Source: an uncultured bacterium (lineage in GTDB: Bacteria; Cyanobacteriota; Vampirovibrionia; Gastranaerophilales; Gastranaerophilaceae). Taken from it: 15,893 nucleotides of DNA. The stretch spans positions 1 to 15,893 of the forward strand of contig USCK01000025.1 in assembly GCA_900553205.1 (NCBI GenBank). The letters run 5' to 3'. A program made the position numbers and the translations under genes. The notes under the pieces are model-generated. The model did not search any database. It was not told the origin of the DNA and saw only the letters and a program-made list of their open reading frames with translations. Positions 1 to 6,762 of the stretch are shown here, piece after piece. Each line of letters begins with the position of its first letter. The stretch's first letter is position 1.

Positions 1-1550
1 AAATAAAAGAATTTGGTGTAAGCGACACAGATTTGAAAATTGCTAAGAAAATTATAGAAACAGATACATATTATTCAAGAGAATCTGTTTCAAATATAGC
101 TCAAGAATTGGGCTACATAATAACCTTGACAGGTAACAGTGATTATTATAATTCTTATCTGAACAAAATAAACAAAGTTACAGCAAATGATGTCAAAAGA
201 GTTGCGAACAAATACCTTACAAAGAATAACAGTGCAATTTCTATCATTTTACCTGAGAGAAAAAATGATATAGCACAGATTGAATCTAAAACCAACCATA
301 CAGCAACACTTATTTCTTCTAATAATACAACTTCTAAATACAAACTTGATAATAGTGCTACAATGCTAATTACAGATAACAACTATAATGACATTGTTGC
401 AATATCTATCCAAATAAAAGGAGGGAAATTTTTAGAGCCTAAAAGAGGTACTTCTACATTATTTGCAGATTTATTGATGAAGGGTACTGAAAAATACTCT
501 GCAATCGAACTGGCTAAAACGTTGGAAGAAAACGGGATAAACATCTCCTTCACACCTACTGCCGATACTTTTAATATTTCTGTACAAACTACAAAGAATC
601 AAGTAGAAACAGCTTTGGAACTGCTAGATGACATACTGAACTGTTCGACATTTGATGATATAGAAATAGAGAAGGACAGAACTCTTGTACTTAACAAAAT
701 CAGACAAAGCAAAGATAATCCTTTAAACCTTGCTATTGACGGATATAAATCTCAAATCTACAAAGATTCTGTTTATTCTAATTCCTATACACTTATGGAA
801 AAATCTATTCCTCATATAACAAGAAACGATATCAAAAATTATCAAAAATCAATTCTTAATCCTGAAAACATTGTAATCTCCGTAAACGGTAATATTGATA
901 AAAATATATTAGTCAATAGCTTTGGGAATATGTTTGTAAATCAAAACCAAAACAAATTTGATTACGGGAAATATTCTATCCCTAAAATAACATCACATTC
1001 TCAAAAAATCCAAAAGATTGATAATCAGCAAACAGCTTGGGTAATTTTGGGCTGGCAAACTGACGGAATCAACAATACAAAAGATTATGCGACATTAGAA
1101 GTGATTAATACCATTCTCGGTTCCGGTATGAGTTCAAGACTATTCAGAAGCGTTCGAGAACAAGAAGGACTGGCTTATCAAGTAGGAACATCTTTCAAAC
1201 CAAATATTCTTGCAGGTGCTTTTAATGTATATGTCGGGACTAACCCTAACACTTTAGAAAAAGCTAAAAGCAAAATGCTGAATGAAATAAACAAACTAAA
1301 AACTCAATTTGTTAGCGATAAAGAACTTAAAGAAGCAAAAGACAGATTGTTGGGCGAATTTGTTATAGCACTGGAAACAAACAGCGATAAAGCCTCTACT
1401 TTGGGTAGGTTTGAAGTTTCAGGCAGAGGATACGAGTTTATAGACAAATATTACAATCTTATAAATTCTGTCACTGTTTCTGATATAGTTGAAGTAGCTA
1501 ACAAGTATTTTAACGGAAATTATGTAACATCAATAATTACAAGGAAATAA
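1..1550 (+). CDS. M16-family peptidase, C-terminal part (5' end outside window)
   Basis: This is the C-terminal ~515 residues of an M16 (pitrilysin/processing-peptidase type) protein. The frame is open to the left edge (codons from base 3 read IKEFGVSDTDLK before the first TTG), so the true start lies upstream. The visible part opens with the end of one M16 module (ending around base 270), followed by a second M16 pair. Around 441-488 the sequence aligns with the inverzincin region but reads GTSTLFADLLMKGT, where an active enzyme has H-x-x-E-H. Both His and the Glu are replaced, so this half looks non-catalytic. The conserved M16_C block SSRLFRSVREQEGLAY lies at about 1128-1178. This matches family members with an active N-terminal and an inactive C-terminal pair, the two closing around a peptide. 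Expected envelope or periplasmic location cannot be judged without the N-terminus. The gene ends 2 nt before rsmE and carries its Shine-Dalgarno site. Family assignment is secure; substrate is unknown. Confidence 0.9.
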   Translation, partial: IKEFGVSDTDLKIAKKIIETDTYYSRESVSNIAQELGYIITLTGNSDYYNSYLNKINKVTANDVKRVANKYLTKNNSAISIILPERKNDIAQIESKTNHTATLISSNNTTSKYKLDNSATMLITDNNYNDIVAISIQIKGGKFLEPKRGTSTLFADLLMKGTEKYSAIELAKTLEENGINISFTPTADTFNISVQTTKNQVETALELLDDILNCSTFDDIEIEKDRTLVLNKIRQSKDNPLNLAIDGYKSQIYKDSVYSNSYTLMEKSIPHITRNDIKNYQKSILNPENIVISVNGNIDKNILVNSFGNMFVNQNQNKFDYGKYSIPKITSHSQKIQKIDNQQTAWVILGWQTDGINNTKDYATLEVINTILGSGMSSRLFRSVREQEGLAYQVGTSFKPNILAGAFNVYVGTNPNTLEKAKSKMLNEINKLKTQFVSDKELKEAKDRLLGEFVIALETNSDKASTLGRFEVSGRGYEFIDKYYNLINSVTVSDIVEVANKYFNGNYVTSIITRK

Positions 1551-1552
1551 AA

Positions 1553-2284
1553 ATGCCACATTTTTTTATAAATTCTAAAGATATAGATAACAATATAATA
1601 ACAATTTCTGATGAGTCTAATTATCAGCATATAGTCAAATCTCTCAGAAGTACCGTTGGTGAAGCACTTTTGCTGATAGATGAAAACGAAATTGAGTACA
1701 AAACAGAAATAAAATATATCTCAAAGGATTTTATCAAAACAGAAATTATTGAATTTCATAAATCTAATCGAAAATTAAAATACAATCTTTATCTTGCACA
1801 ATCACCACTGAGAAGTGATGCTCAAACAACAATTATAGAAAAAGCTACAGAGCTGGGAGTTGCAGGGATTTATCCTATCTATACCGATAATTGTGTATTA
1901 AAAAAGAATGTTATAGATAATAAAATTGATAAATGGCAAAACACAATGTTTGCAGCCTCAAAGCAGTGCGAAAGAGCAAATATCCCTATTTGTTTTCCTC
2001 TAAGCTCATTAGATGAAGTTGTACATTGTCGTAAGTTTGATAAAGTTATTGCACTTTGCGAAAAAGACACAGAAAAGAATTTAAAAGAATACTTGAGAGA
2101 AACACCTATCAAAGAAAAAGAAGATGTTCTTGCAATTATCGGGCCTGAAGGTGGATTTTCGGATAAAGAATTCGGATATTTCAAAACTCATTCTATTCCA
2201 AGACTTTCTTTGGGTGATTTGATTTTAAAAGCTGAAACTGCCGTTATTGTAAGCATAGGAAACATAGTTTATGAATCTATCTGA
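1553..2284 (+). CDS. rsmE: 16S rRNA (uracil-1498-N3)-methyltransferase RsmE
   Basis: RsmE is a SPOUT-class methyltransferase that uses S-adenosylmethionine to methylate N3 of U1498 in 16S rRNA, near the ribosomal decoding site. The 243-residue length is normal for the family. Visible signatures are the N-terminal RNA-binding region (HIVKSLRSTVGE), the stretch EKATELGV near the start of the SPOUT domain, GPEGGFS at residues 197-203, and LGDLILKAETA at 220-230, which corresponds to the family's LG-x-RILR-x-ETA knot motif. The usual Arg-Ile-Leu-Arg there is L-I-L-K, a mild deviation. The ATG at 1553 has AAGGA at 1541-1545 with a 7-nt spacer; that site lies inside the last codons of the upstream peptidase gene, so translation is probably coupled. 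The last 14 nt overlap the next gene. Cytoplasmic. Confidence 0.93.
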   Translation: MPHFFINSKDIDNNIITISDESNYQHIVKSLRSTVGEALLLIDENEIEYKTEIKYISKDFIKTEIIEFHKSNRKLKYNLYLAQSPLRSDAQTTIIEKATELGVAGIYPIYTDNCVLKKNVIDNKIDKWQNTMFAASKQCERANIPICFPLSSLDEVVHCRKFDKVIALCEKDTEKNLKEYLRETPIKEKEDVLAIIGPEGGFSDKEFGYFKTHSIPRLSLGDLILKAETAVIVSIGNIVYESI

Positions 2285-3638
2285 TGACAAAGTTTTGGAA
2301 TTATTAAAAGATTATGATGAAGATATCTATTTGGTTGGTGGTGCTGTAAGAGATTATCTTTTAGGCAAAACTACCTGTGACAAAGATATCTTAGTAAATA
2401 ATGCCGAAAGTTTTGCAAAAGAATTTGCAAGAAAGAATAATGCGACTTTTATAACTCTTGATAGCGAAAACAAGATTTATCGAGTTGTGCTAAGAGATAA
2501 AATAAACTATCTTGATATTACAGAGCCTATTGAAGGCTCTTTGGAGAAGGATTTAAGACGTAGAGATTTTACGATAAACGCTATTGCTATAAACCTTAAA
2601 ACAAAGGAGATTATTGATATCAATAACGGTCAAGAAGATATAAAGAATAGAGTTATTAGAAGTATCTCGGAAGATAACCTTGTTGATGACCCTCTTAGAA
2701 TATTAAGAGCTTTTAGATTCTCTGCGACATTAGGGTTTGAGATAGAGCAAGGAACTTTAGAGCAAATAAAAAGACATAAAGACTTAATCCTTAATCCAGC
2801 CAAAGAAAGAGTTAATTATGAAATATTAAAACTCTTCCAAGGAGAGTACACACCTCAAGTTTTGCTTATGGCTAGTGATATTATAAAGCTTTTGTTTCCT
2901 GTGTTTACAGATGTTAAAAAAGTTCCTAAGAACACTCATCACCATTTAGGTTTATACGAACATTCTGTTGAAACGGTTAATCAGATTCAACAAATCTATA
3001 ATACCTGTTCTGACGAAGTAAAAGAGCACATGAATAAGGTTGATTTCGGTGGATTTTCAAGGCTTGCACATTTAAAGTTTGCAGGATTTTTTCATGATAT
3101 CGGTAAGTTCTCAACATGGACGATAGAAGGTGATAGACACCGTTTTATAAAACATGATGATGTCGGTTCAAAAATGGCTAAAGAGATATTGAAACAAAAC
3201 AAATTCTCAAAAAAACAAATTGAATACATAACAAGTATGATAAAAAATCATATTTATCCGTCACAGGTTGTATCTGCTGAAAATATCAATGACAAGATTT
3301 ATATGCGATATATCCGAAAAATGGAAGATAATGTTATAGACAATATTATTTTGGCACAGGCAGACAGACTTTCTGCCAGAGGTTCTGCTATTACTGATGA
3401 TATTGTTAAAGATAATATTGATAGACTGAATAAACTCCTTGAGTTTTATATTATGATAAAACCAAAGTTAAAACCGATTCCAAAACTTCTTACGGGGCAA
3501 GAAATAATGGAAATAAAAAATATTCCACAATCTCCTATTTTGGGGAAGATTATTTCTGCATTAAAAGAAGAACAGTCAGAAGGTAATATTTTGACCAAAG
3601 CTGAAGCTGTTGAGTTTGTTAAAAACTTTTCGGTATAA
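2271..3638 (+). CDS. Class II CCA tRNA nucleotidyltransferase / poly(A) polymerase family with HD domain
   Basis: The protein (455 residues) is a class II template-independent nucleotidyltransferase, most likely the enzyme that adds or repairs the 3' CCA end of tRNAs. Motifs in order: GGAVRD at residues 23-28, the catalytic D-x-D at Asp37/Asp39 with a third acidic residue at about Asp82, DLRRRDFTINA at 94-104, the nucleotide-template motif DDPLR at 139-143 (usually E-D-x-x-R, here Asp for Glu), and ERVNYE at 179-184. A C-terminal HD phosphohydrolase-type domain follows, with His275-Asp276 and a later ADRLSARG segment. HD domains on such enzymes can carry phosphatase or phosphodiesterase activity. 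Motifs cannot decide between full CCA-adding, CC- or A-adding, and poly(A) polymerase activity, so no symbol is given. The ATG overlaps the end of rsmE by 14 nt, with AGGA at 2257-2260 and a long 10-nt spacer, indicating translational coupling. Cytoplasmic. Confidence 0.88.
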   Translation: MNLSDDKVLELLKDYDEDIYLVGGAVRDYLLGKTTCDKDILVNNAESFAKEFARKNNATFITLDSENKIYRVVLRDKINYLDITEPIEGSLEKDLRRRDFTINAIAINLKTKEIIDINNGQEDIKNRVIRSISEDNLVDDPLRILRAFRFSATLGFEIEQGTLEQIKRHKDLILNPAKERVNYEILKLFQGEYTPQVLLMASDIIKLLFPVFTDVKKVPKNTHHHLGLYEHSVETVNQIQQIYNTCSDEVKEHMNKVDFGGFSRLAHLKFAGFFHDIGKFSTWTIEGDRHRFIKHDDVGSKMAKEILKQNKFSKKQIEYITSMIKNHIYPSQVVSAENINDKIYMRYIRKMEDNVIDNIILAQADRLSARGSAITDDIVKDNIDRLNKLLEFYIMIKPKLKPIPKLLTGQEIMEIKNIPQSPILGKIISALKEEQSEGNILTKAEAVEFVKNFSV

Positions 3639-3659
3639 AAAATGACAATAGCATATTTC

Positions 3660-3723
3660 TTATTAACTTAGTCACTTATTAACTTAGTCACTTATTAACT
3701 TAGTCACTTATAAATTTATTCAC
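3660..3723. repeat. 16-bp tandem repeat, four units
   Basis: Three identical head-to-tail copies of TTATTAACTTAGTCAC occupy 3660-3675, 3676-3691 and 3692-3707. A fourth copy at 3708-3723 differs at three positions. The array begins 21 nt after the stop codon of the nucleotidyltransferase gene and ends 18 nt before a hairpin. Every frame contains stops, so it is not coding. There are no spacers between units. It could be a polymerase-slippage array or a set of binding sites; nothing in the sequence decides. Confidence 0.95.
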
Positions 3724-3741
3724 TTTCAAAAAAACATACAA

Positions 3742-3770
3742 AACGAGGTGATTATGATAACCACCTCGTT
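3742..3770 (-). terminator. Hairpin terminator for the coiled-coil gene, possibly bidirectional
   Basis: A perfect 9-bp stem (AACGAGGTG / CACCTCGTT) encloses an 11-nt loop. Read on the minus strand it lies about 29 nt past the stop codon of the gene ending at 3800 and is followed by a T-rich tail, including a run of seven T's at 3728-3734. On the plus strand the tail is poorer in T, so termination of the upstream plus-strand operon here is possible but less certain. Confidence 0.8.
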
Positions 3771-3799
3771 ACAATCTTTATTAATTATTATTATAATTA

Positions 3800-4468
3800 T
3801 TAGCTTAATCCGTAGTGAGCGATTGAACCTTTCACATCTTCGCCAAGTCTGCTCTTTGCAGATTCTTCTCTTTGTTTTGCTAGTTCCAAAGCTGTGTCGT
3901 TTGCAGCTACATCTGCTTGGATTTCTGCATCTTTGTCTGCGATAGGTTCTCTTTGACGATCTTCTTTTGCTTCCAATTCTTCCAAAGCTGCTTCTTTCAT
4001 TGCATTTAAAACAGTTTGTAAAGTTGTTTGTAATTGAGCTGCTAATGATGTTCTTTGAGACAAAATGCTGTTCATTTGAGCAGTTTTAGAATCTTTATTA
4101 TCAACACCATCAGCTACAGCTTTATCTGGAGAAATAGCATTTGCATCTATACCGGCATTTTGCGCCATAACTGCATATACTGAATTTTGAGCTATCGACA
4201 AGCCTGCACTTGCAAATATACTACCAACATTTGCTTCAGAGAAAGTACCTGCAGCGCTCAATCTAGTAATTTGAGCACTCAAGTTATGTTGCAAGTTAGT
4301 GTATTGAGACTCAAGAGAGGTTTTCTTCTTGCTGAAGAGCTTTTCAATGTTAGCGATACGTTTTTGGTAACGTTCTTGCATATCGTTTAATCGAATACTC
4401 TTAAGCTCAAGCATATTGCATTTTTGCTTAGCCCTTTGATATTCATATGACATTAACAATAAGCCCAT
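3800..4468 (-). CDS. Hypothetical coiled-coil protein
   Basis: I do not recognise this 222-residue protein. It has no signal peptide or membrane segment and looks cytoplasmic and almost wholly helical. The first ~80 residues form an amphipathic, charged helix region rich in Lys, Arg, Gln and Met with a single Cys. A middle segment is rich in Ala, Ser, Asn and Gln. The C-terminal third is a Glu/Lys/Ala-rich coiled coil ending in HYGLS. This suggests an oligomerising structural or chaperone-like protein; that is inference. An in-frame ATG lies 11 codons upstream at 4501, but has no convincing ribosome site. The ATG at 4468 has GAGGAA 6 nt upstream, so I prefer it. The gene stands alone, divergent from the lipoyl enzyme gene, with its own terminator. 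Clean codons, a good ribosome site and a terminator argue that it is real. Confidence 0.8.
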   Translation of the reverse strand: MGLLLMSYEYQRAKQKCNMLELKSIRLNDMQERYQKRIANIEKLFSKKKTSLESQYTNLQHNLSAQITRLSAAGTFSEANVGSIFASAGLSIAQNSVYAVMAQNAGIDANAISPDKAVADGVDNKDSKTAQMNSILSQRTSLAAQLQTTLQTVLNAMKEAALEELEAKEDRQREPIADKDAEIQADVAANDTALELAKQREESAKSRLGEDVKGSIAHYGLS

Positions 4469-4474
4469 TTGCTT

Positions 4475-4480
4475 TTCCTC
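4475..4480 (-). promoter_or_regulatory. Ribosome binding site that decides the start of the coiled-coil gene
   Basis: GAGGAA on the minus strand, 6 nt before the ATG at 4468, is a good Shine-Dalgarno match. The region before the alternative ATG at 4501 holds only A/T-rich sequence with no such match, so the shorter reading is favoured. Confidence 0.65.
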
Positions 4481-4550
4481 GTCTTTTGTGTCCTCGTACA
4501 TTAATAAAGTATTTTTCTTTTTAAAAATTGCCTTTTTCGTTGCATTTTAG

Positions 4551-4576
4551 TTTACATTTCTTTACATTTAAGTAAA
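4551..4576. repeat. Short direct repeat in divergent intergenic region
   Basis: TTTACATTT occurs twice, at 4551-4559 and 4561-4569, followed by GTAAA at 4572-4576, which can pair with the TTTAC of the second copy. It sits in the 231-nt spacer between the divergent coiled-coil and lipoyl enzyme genes. It could be an operator, but in such AT-rich sequence it could be chance. Nothing else clear was seen in this spacer apart from the -10-like box at 4683-4688. Confidence 0.35.
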
Positions 4577-4682
4577 AATTGGGATATTACTAGAATACAG
4601 ACTTTCAAAAATATAACATTATTATTAAGAAATATTACAAAATAGGATATTTTAGCAACAATCAGAAACTCAAAAACTGTTT

Positions 4683-4688
4683 TATCAT
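4683..4688 (+). promoter_or_regulatory. Possible -10 box for the lipoyl enzyme gene, near-leaderless
   Basis: TATCAT ends 11 nt before the ATG at 4700. If used, transcription would begin only about 5 nt before the start codon. No Shine-Dalgarno sequence precedes this ATG. No good -35 element was found at the expected distance, so this is weak. Confidence 0.3.
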
Positions 4689-4699
4689 AGAATATTTAT

Positions 4700-5362
4700 A
4701 TGAAATTTATATTTTTTAGTATCAATTCAGGTTCAGAAAACATGAGAATTGATGAAGAAATACTTAACAATGCTATAAATACTCAAGAAAAAGATGCAAT
4801 ATTCAGGTTGTACGCTTGGAAACCTGCTTGTATTTCTCTTGGCAGAAACCAAAATGACAAATTTGTAGATTATGATTTTTTAAAATCAAACAACATTGAT
4901 ATCGTACGCAGATTAACAGGTGGCAGAGCATTACTCCACGACAAAGAAATAACATATAGTTTTGTATGTCCTGAATCATATTTGCAAAACGGATATAATG
5001 TCATTGAGTCCTACAAAGAAATCTCACAAATATTAATCAATACCTTTAACACCCTTGGAATAAGCCTGACCCTTGGAGGAGATAAAGGTATTCATACAAA
5101 ATTTGATTACTGTATGCTTATCTCAACAGGTGCAGACCTTTGCTACAACGGCAAAAAATTCATAGGCTCTGCACAATGCAGAAAACAAGGTTATATATTG
5201 CAACATGGTTCAATATTGTTGGATTATGACAAAGAACTTCTTGAGAAGCTTTTTAAAGAAGAAATTTCGACTGATTCTATTATTTCTTTAAAAGAAATTA
5301 ATTCTGAAATTTCTGCAGAAAAAATAATCAAGGCTTTTGAAAAACAAATTAAACAATTATAA
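4700..5362 (+). CDS. Lipoate/octanoate-protein transferase family protein, LipM-like
   Basis: This 220-residue protein belongs to the biotin/lipoyl ligase fold family that attaches lipoate or octanoate to lipoyl domains of dehydrogenase complexes and GcvH. Motifs seen: MRIDEEIL at residues 15-22, RLYAWKP and SLGRNQ at 36-51, RRLTGGRALLHD at 70-81, ITYS at 84-87, and KKFIGSAQCRKQGYILQHGSIL at 152-173, with Lys153 at the conserved ligase/transferase lysine. The GSAQ-x-R...ILQHGSIL form is that of the LipM/LipL branch. Cys138, about 15 residues before Lys153, is where LipM-type octanoyltransferases carry their catalytic Cys; ATP-dependent LplA ligases need no such Cys. I therefore favour octanoyl-ACP-dependent transfer, but ligase activity is not excluded. 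It is shorter than typical LipM (about 280 residues) and ends soon after the core. No lipoyl synthase gene is in view. The ATG has no clear Shine-Dalgarno site. Confidence 0.85.
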   Translation: MKFIFFSINSGSENMRIDEEILNNAINTQEKDAIFRLYAWKPACISLGRNQNDKFVDYDFLKSNNIDIVRRLTGGRALLHDKEITYSFVCPESYLQNGYNVIESYKEISQILINTFNTLGISLTLGGDKGIHTKFDYCMLISTGADLCYNGKKFIGSAQCRKQGYILQHGSILLDYDKELLEKLFKEEISTDSIISLKEINSEISAEKIIKAFEKQIKQL

Positions 5363-5374
5363 GAGATAAAGGCT

Positions 5375-5403
5375 TTTACTTGAACTCTGGCTTTATTTAT
5401 AAT
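5375..5403 (+). promoter_or_regulatory. Sigma70-like promoter of the symporter-ileS operon
   Basis: TTTACT (5375-5380), a 17-nt spacer, and a perfect TATAAT (5398-5403). A start near 5410 would give a leader of about 27 nt carrying AGAGGA at 5423-5428 before the GTG at 5437. Spacing of all elements is textbook. Confidence 0.7.
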
Positions 5404-5436
5404 ACAATTTTCCTATATTGAAAGAGGAACAACACT

Positions 5437-6759
5437 GTGAAGAGCTCTAAATTAAGCTTGTTTATATTCATAGCACTTGTAGCCGGGGTTATCGTTGGTT
5501 GGGTAGCACCTGATTTTGCAGTGCAAATGCACCCTTTGGCGGCAATCTTTTTAAGAATGGTTAAAATGATTATTGCTCCACTTCTATTTGCAACACTCGT
5601 TGTCGGTATCGCAGGACATGGCGACCCAAAGAGTCTTGGCAGAATCGGGGTAAAAACAATAATATACTTTGAGCTTGTCACTACTATTGCTCTATTCTTA
5701 GGTTTAGGCATAGCAAATGCCTTAAATCCTGGAGCCGGAGTAAACATATCTAATGCAAACATGTCTCAACTTAACAGTATCACACAGATGTCATCATCAA
5801 CAACTCACAGTTCTTTTGCAGATTTCTTTGTAAACCTTATCCCGACAAGCATTTTTCAATCAATGTCAGACGGGAATCTTCTACAAATTGTAATATTTTC
5901 AATATTCTTTGCTATAGCAATATGTGCTATAGGTAAAAAAGCAAAACCGGTAATGGATATTTTGCAATCAACTGCAGCAATAATGTTTAAGTTTACAGAA
6001 TATGTAATGTATTTTGCACCTCTTGGGATTTTCGGTGCTATTGCATCAACTATCGGGGCTAATGGTATTATCATTCTTAAAAACTACGCAAAAATCATAT
6101 TATCTTTATATTTTGCATTAGCATTGTTTGTAGGTATCGTAATATTTGCAGCCTGTAAAATTGTTCACATCTCTTTGAGAAACTTTATCAGAGCGATTGC
6201 AGAGCCTGCATTTTTGGCATTCACAACAGCGAGTTCAGAAGCTGCACTACCAAAAGCAATGACTATTATGGAGGATTTTGGAGTACCAAAATCTATTGTC
6301 GGATTTGTTATGCCGACTGGTTACACCTTCAACCTTGATGGAAGCGCATTATACCTTGCTATGGCTGTAATATTTTCAACACAATTAGTCGGTATTAATT
6401 TATCTGTTGAACAACAGCTTGTTATTATGTTTGCTCTTATGCTTACAAGTAAAGGTATGGCTGGTATGCCTAGGGTTGCATTGGTAGTTTTGGCAGGAAC
6501 ACTTTCGAGTTTTAATATACCTATTATCGGGGTAGCTTTATTGCTTGGTATAGACCAAATCCTTGATATGGGCAGAACAACAGTTAATTTAATCGGAAAT
6601 TGCGTAGCTACAGTTGTAATCGCTCGTTGGGAAAATTCATTTGATTACAATAAAATGCACAAATTCATTGAAAGAACAAAAGGTATAAAAAACTCTCTTC
6701 AAGATGAAGAAAGTAATGTAAGTTTTGAACACGATTTTGAACTATATAATAAAGGGTAA
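5437..6759 (+). CDS. Dicarboxylate/amino acid:cation symporter (DAACS family)
   Basis: An inner-membrane secondary transporter of the GltP/DctA/Glt(Ph) family, 440 residues, full length. It imports an acidic amino acid or C4-dicarboxylate with H+ or Na+. Seen in order: first membrane helix at residues 6-25; hairpin 1 tip TTASSEAALP at 263-272; unwound helix 7 motif NLDGS at 299-303 (usually N-M-D-G-T); hairpin 2 SKGMAGMP near residue 345; helix 8 with Asp373, Asp377, Arg380 and Asn384, the substrate and cation residues of the family. By hand alignment Asn388 stands where archaeal Glt(Ph) has the sodium-site Asp405; several bacterial dicarboxylate carriers also have Asn there, so coupling may be proton-type. 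Substrate cannot be fixed. Translation starts at GTG, with AGAGGA and an 8-nt spacer. It is followed 3 nt later by ileS, so the two share a transcript. Confidence 0.9.
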   Translation: MKSSKLSLFIFIALVAGVIVGWVAPDFAVQMHPLAAIFLRMVKMIIAPLLFATLVVGIAGHGDPKSLGRIGVKTIIYFELVTTIALFLGLGIANALNPGAGVNISNANMSQLNSITQMSSSTTHSSFADFFVNLIPTSIFQSMSDGNLLQIVIFSIFFAIAICAIGKKAKPVMDILQSTAAIMFKFTEYVMYFAPLGIFGAIASTIGANGIIILKNYAKIILSLYFALALFVGIVIFAACKIVHISLRNFIRAIAEPAFLAFTTASSEAALPKAMTIMEDFGVPKSIVGFVMPTGYTFNLDGSALYLAMAVIFSTQLVGINLSVEQQLVIMFALMLTSKGMAGMPRVALVVLAGTLSSFNIPIIGVALLLGIDQILDMGRTTVNLIGNCVATVVIARWENSFDYNKMHKFIERTKGIKNSLQDEESNVSFEHDFELYNKG

Positions 6760-6762
6760 ATT

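Noticed and set aside
33..35. TTG as the start of the M16-family gene
   Set aside because: The frame is open back to the window edge and the family needs an N-terminal half, so this is an internal codon of a truncated gene.
3660..3723. CRISPR array
   Set aside because: Units are contiguous with no spacers, only 16 bp long, and no cas gene is present.
3748..3945. Small plus-strand protein overlapping the end of the coiled-coil gene
   Set aside because: It starts inside the terminator hairpin and runs antisense to a better supported gene; its Leu/Ile-rich sequence reflects the opposite strand.
3800..4501. Toxin-antitoxin or phage component
   Set aside because: It is a single gene without a partner, and no phage, integrase or toxin motif is visible nearby.
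5397..5762. Minus-strand open frame over the start of the symporter gene
   Set aside because: It is the antisense shadow of a well conserved transporter, with no ribosome site or family match.
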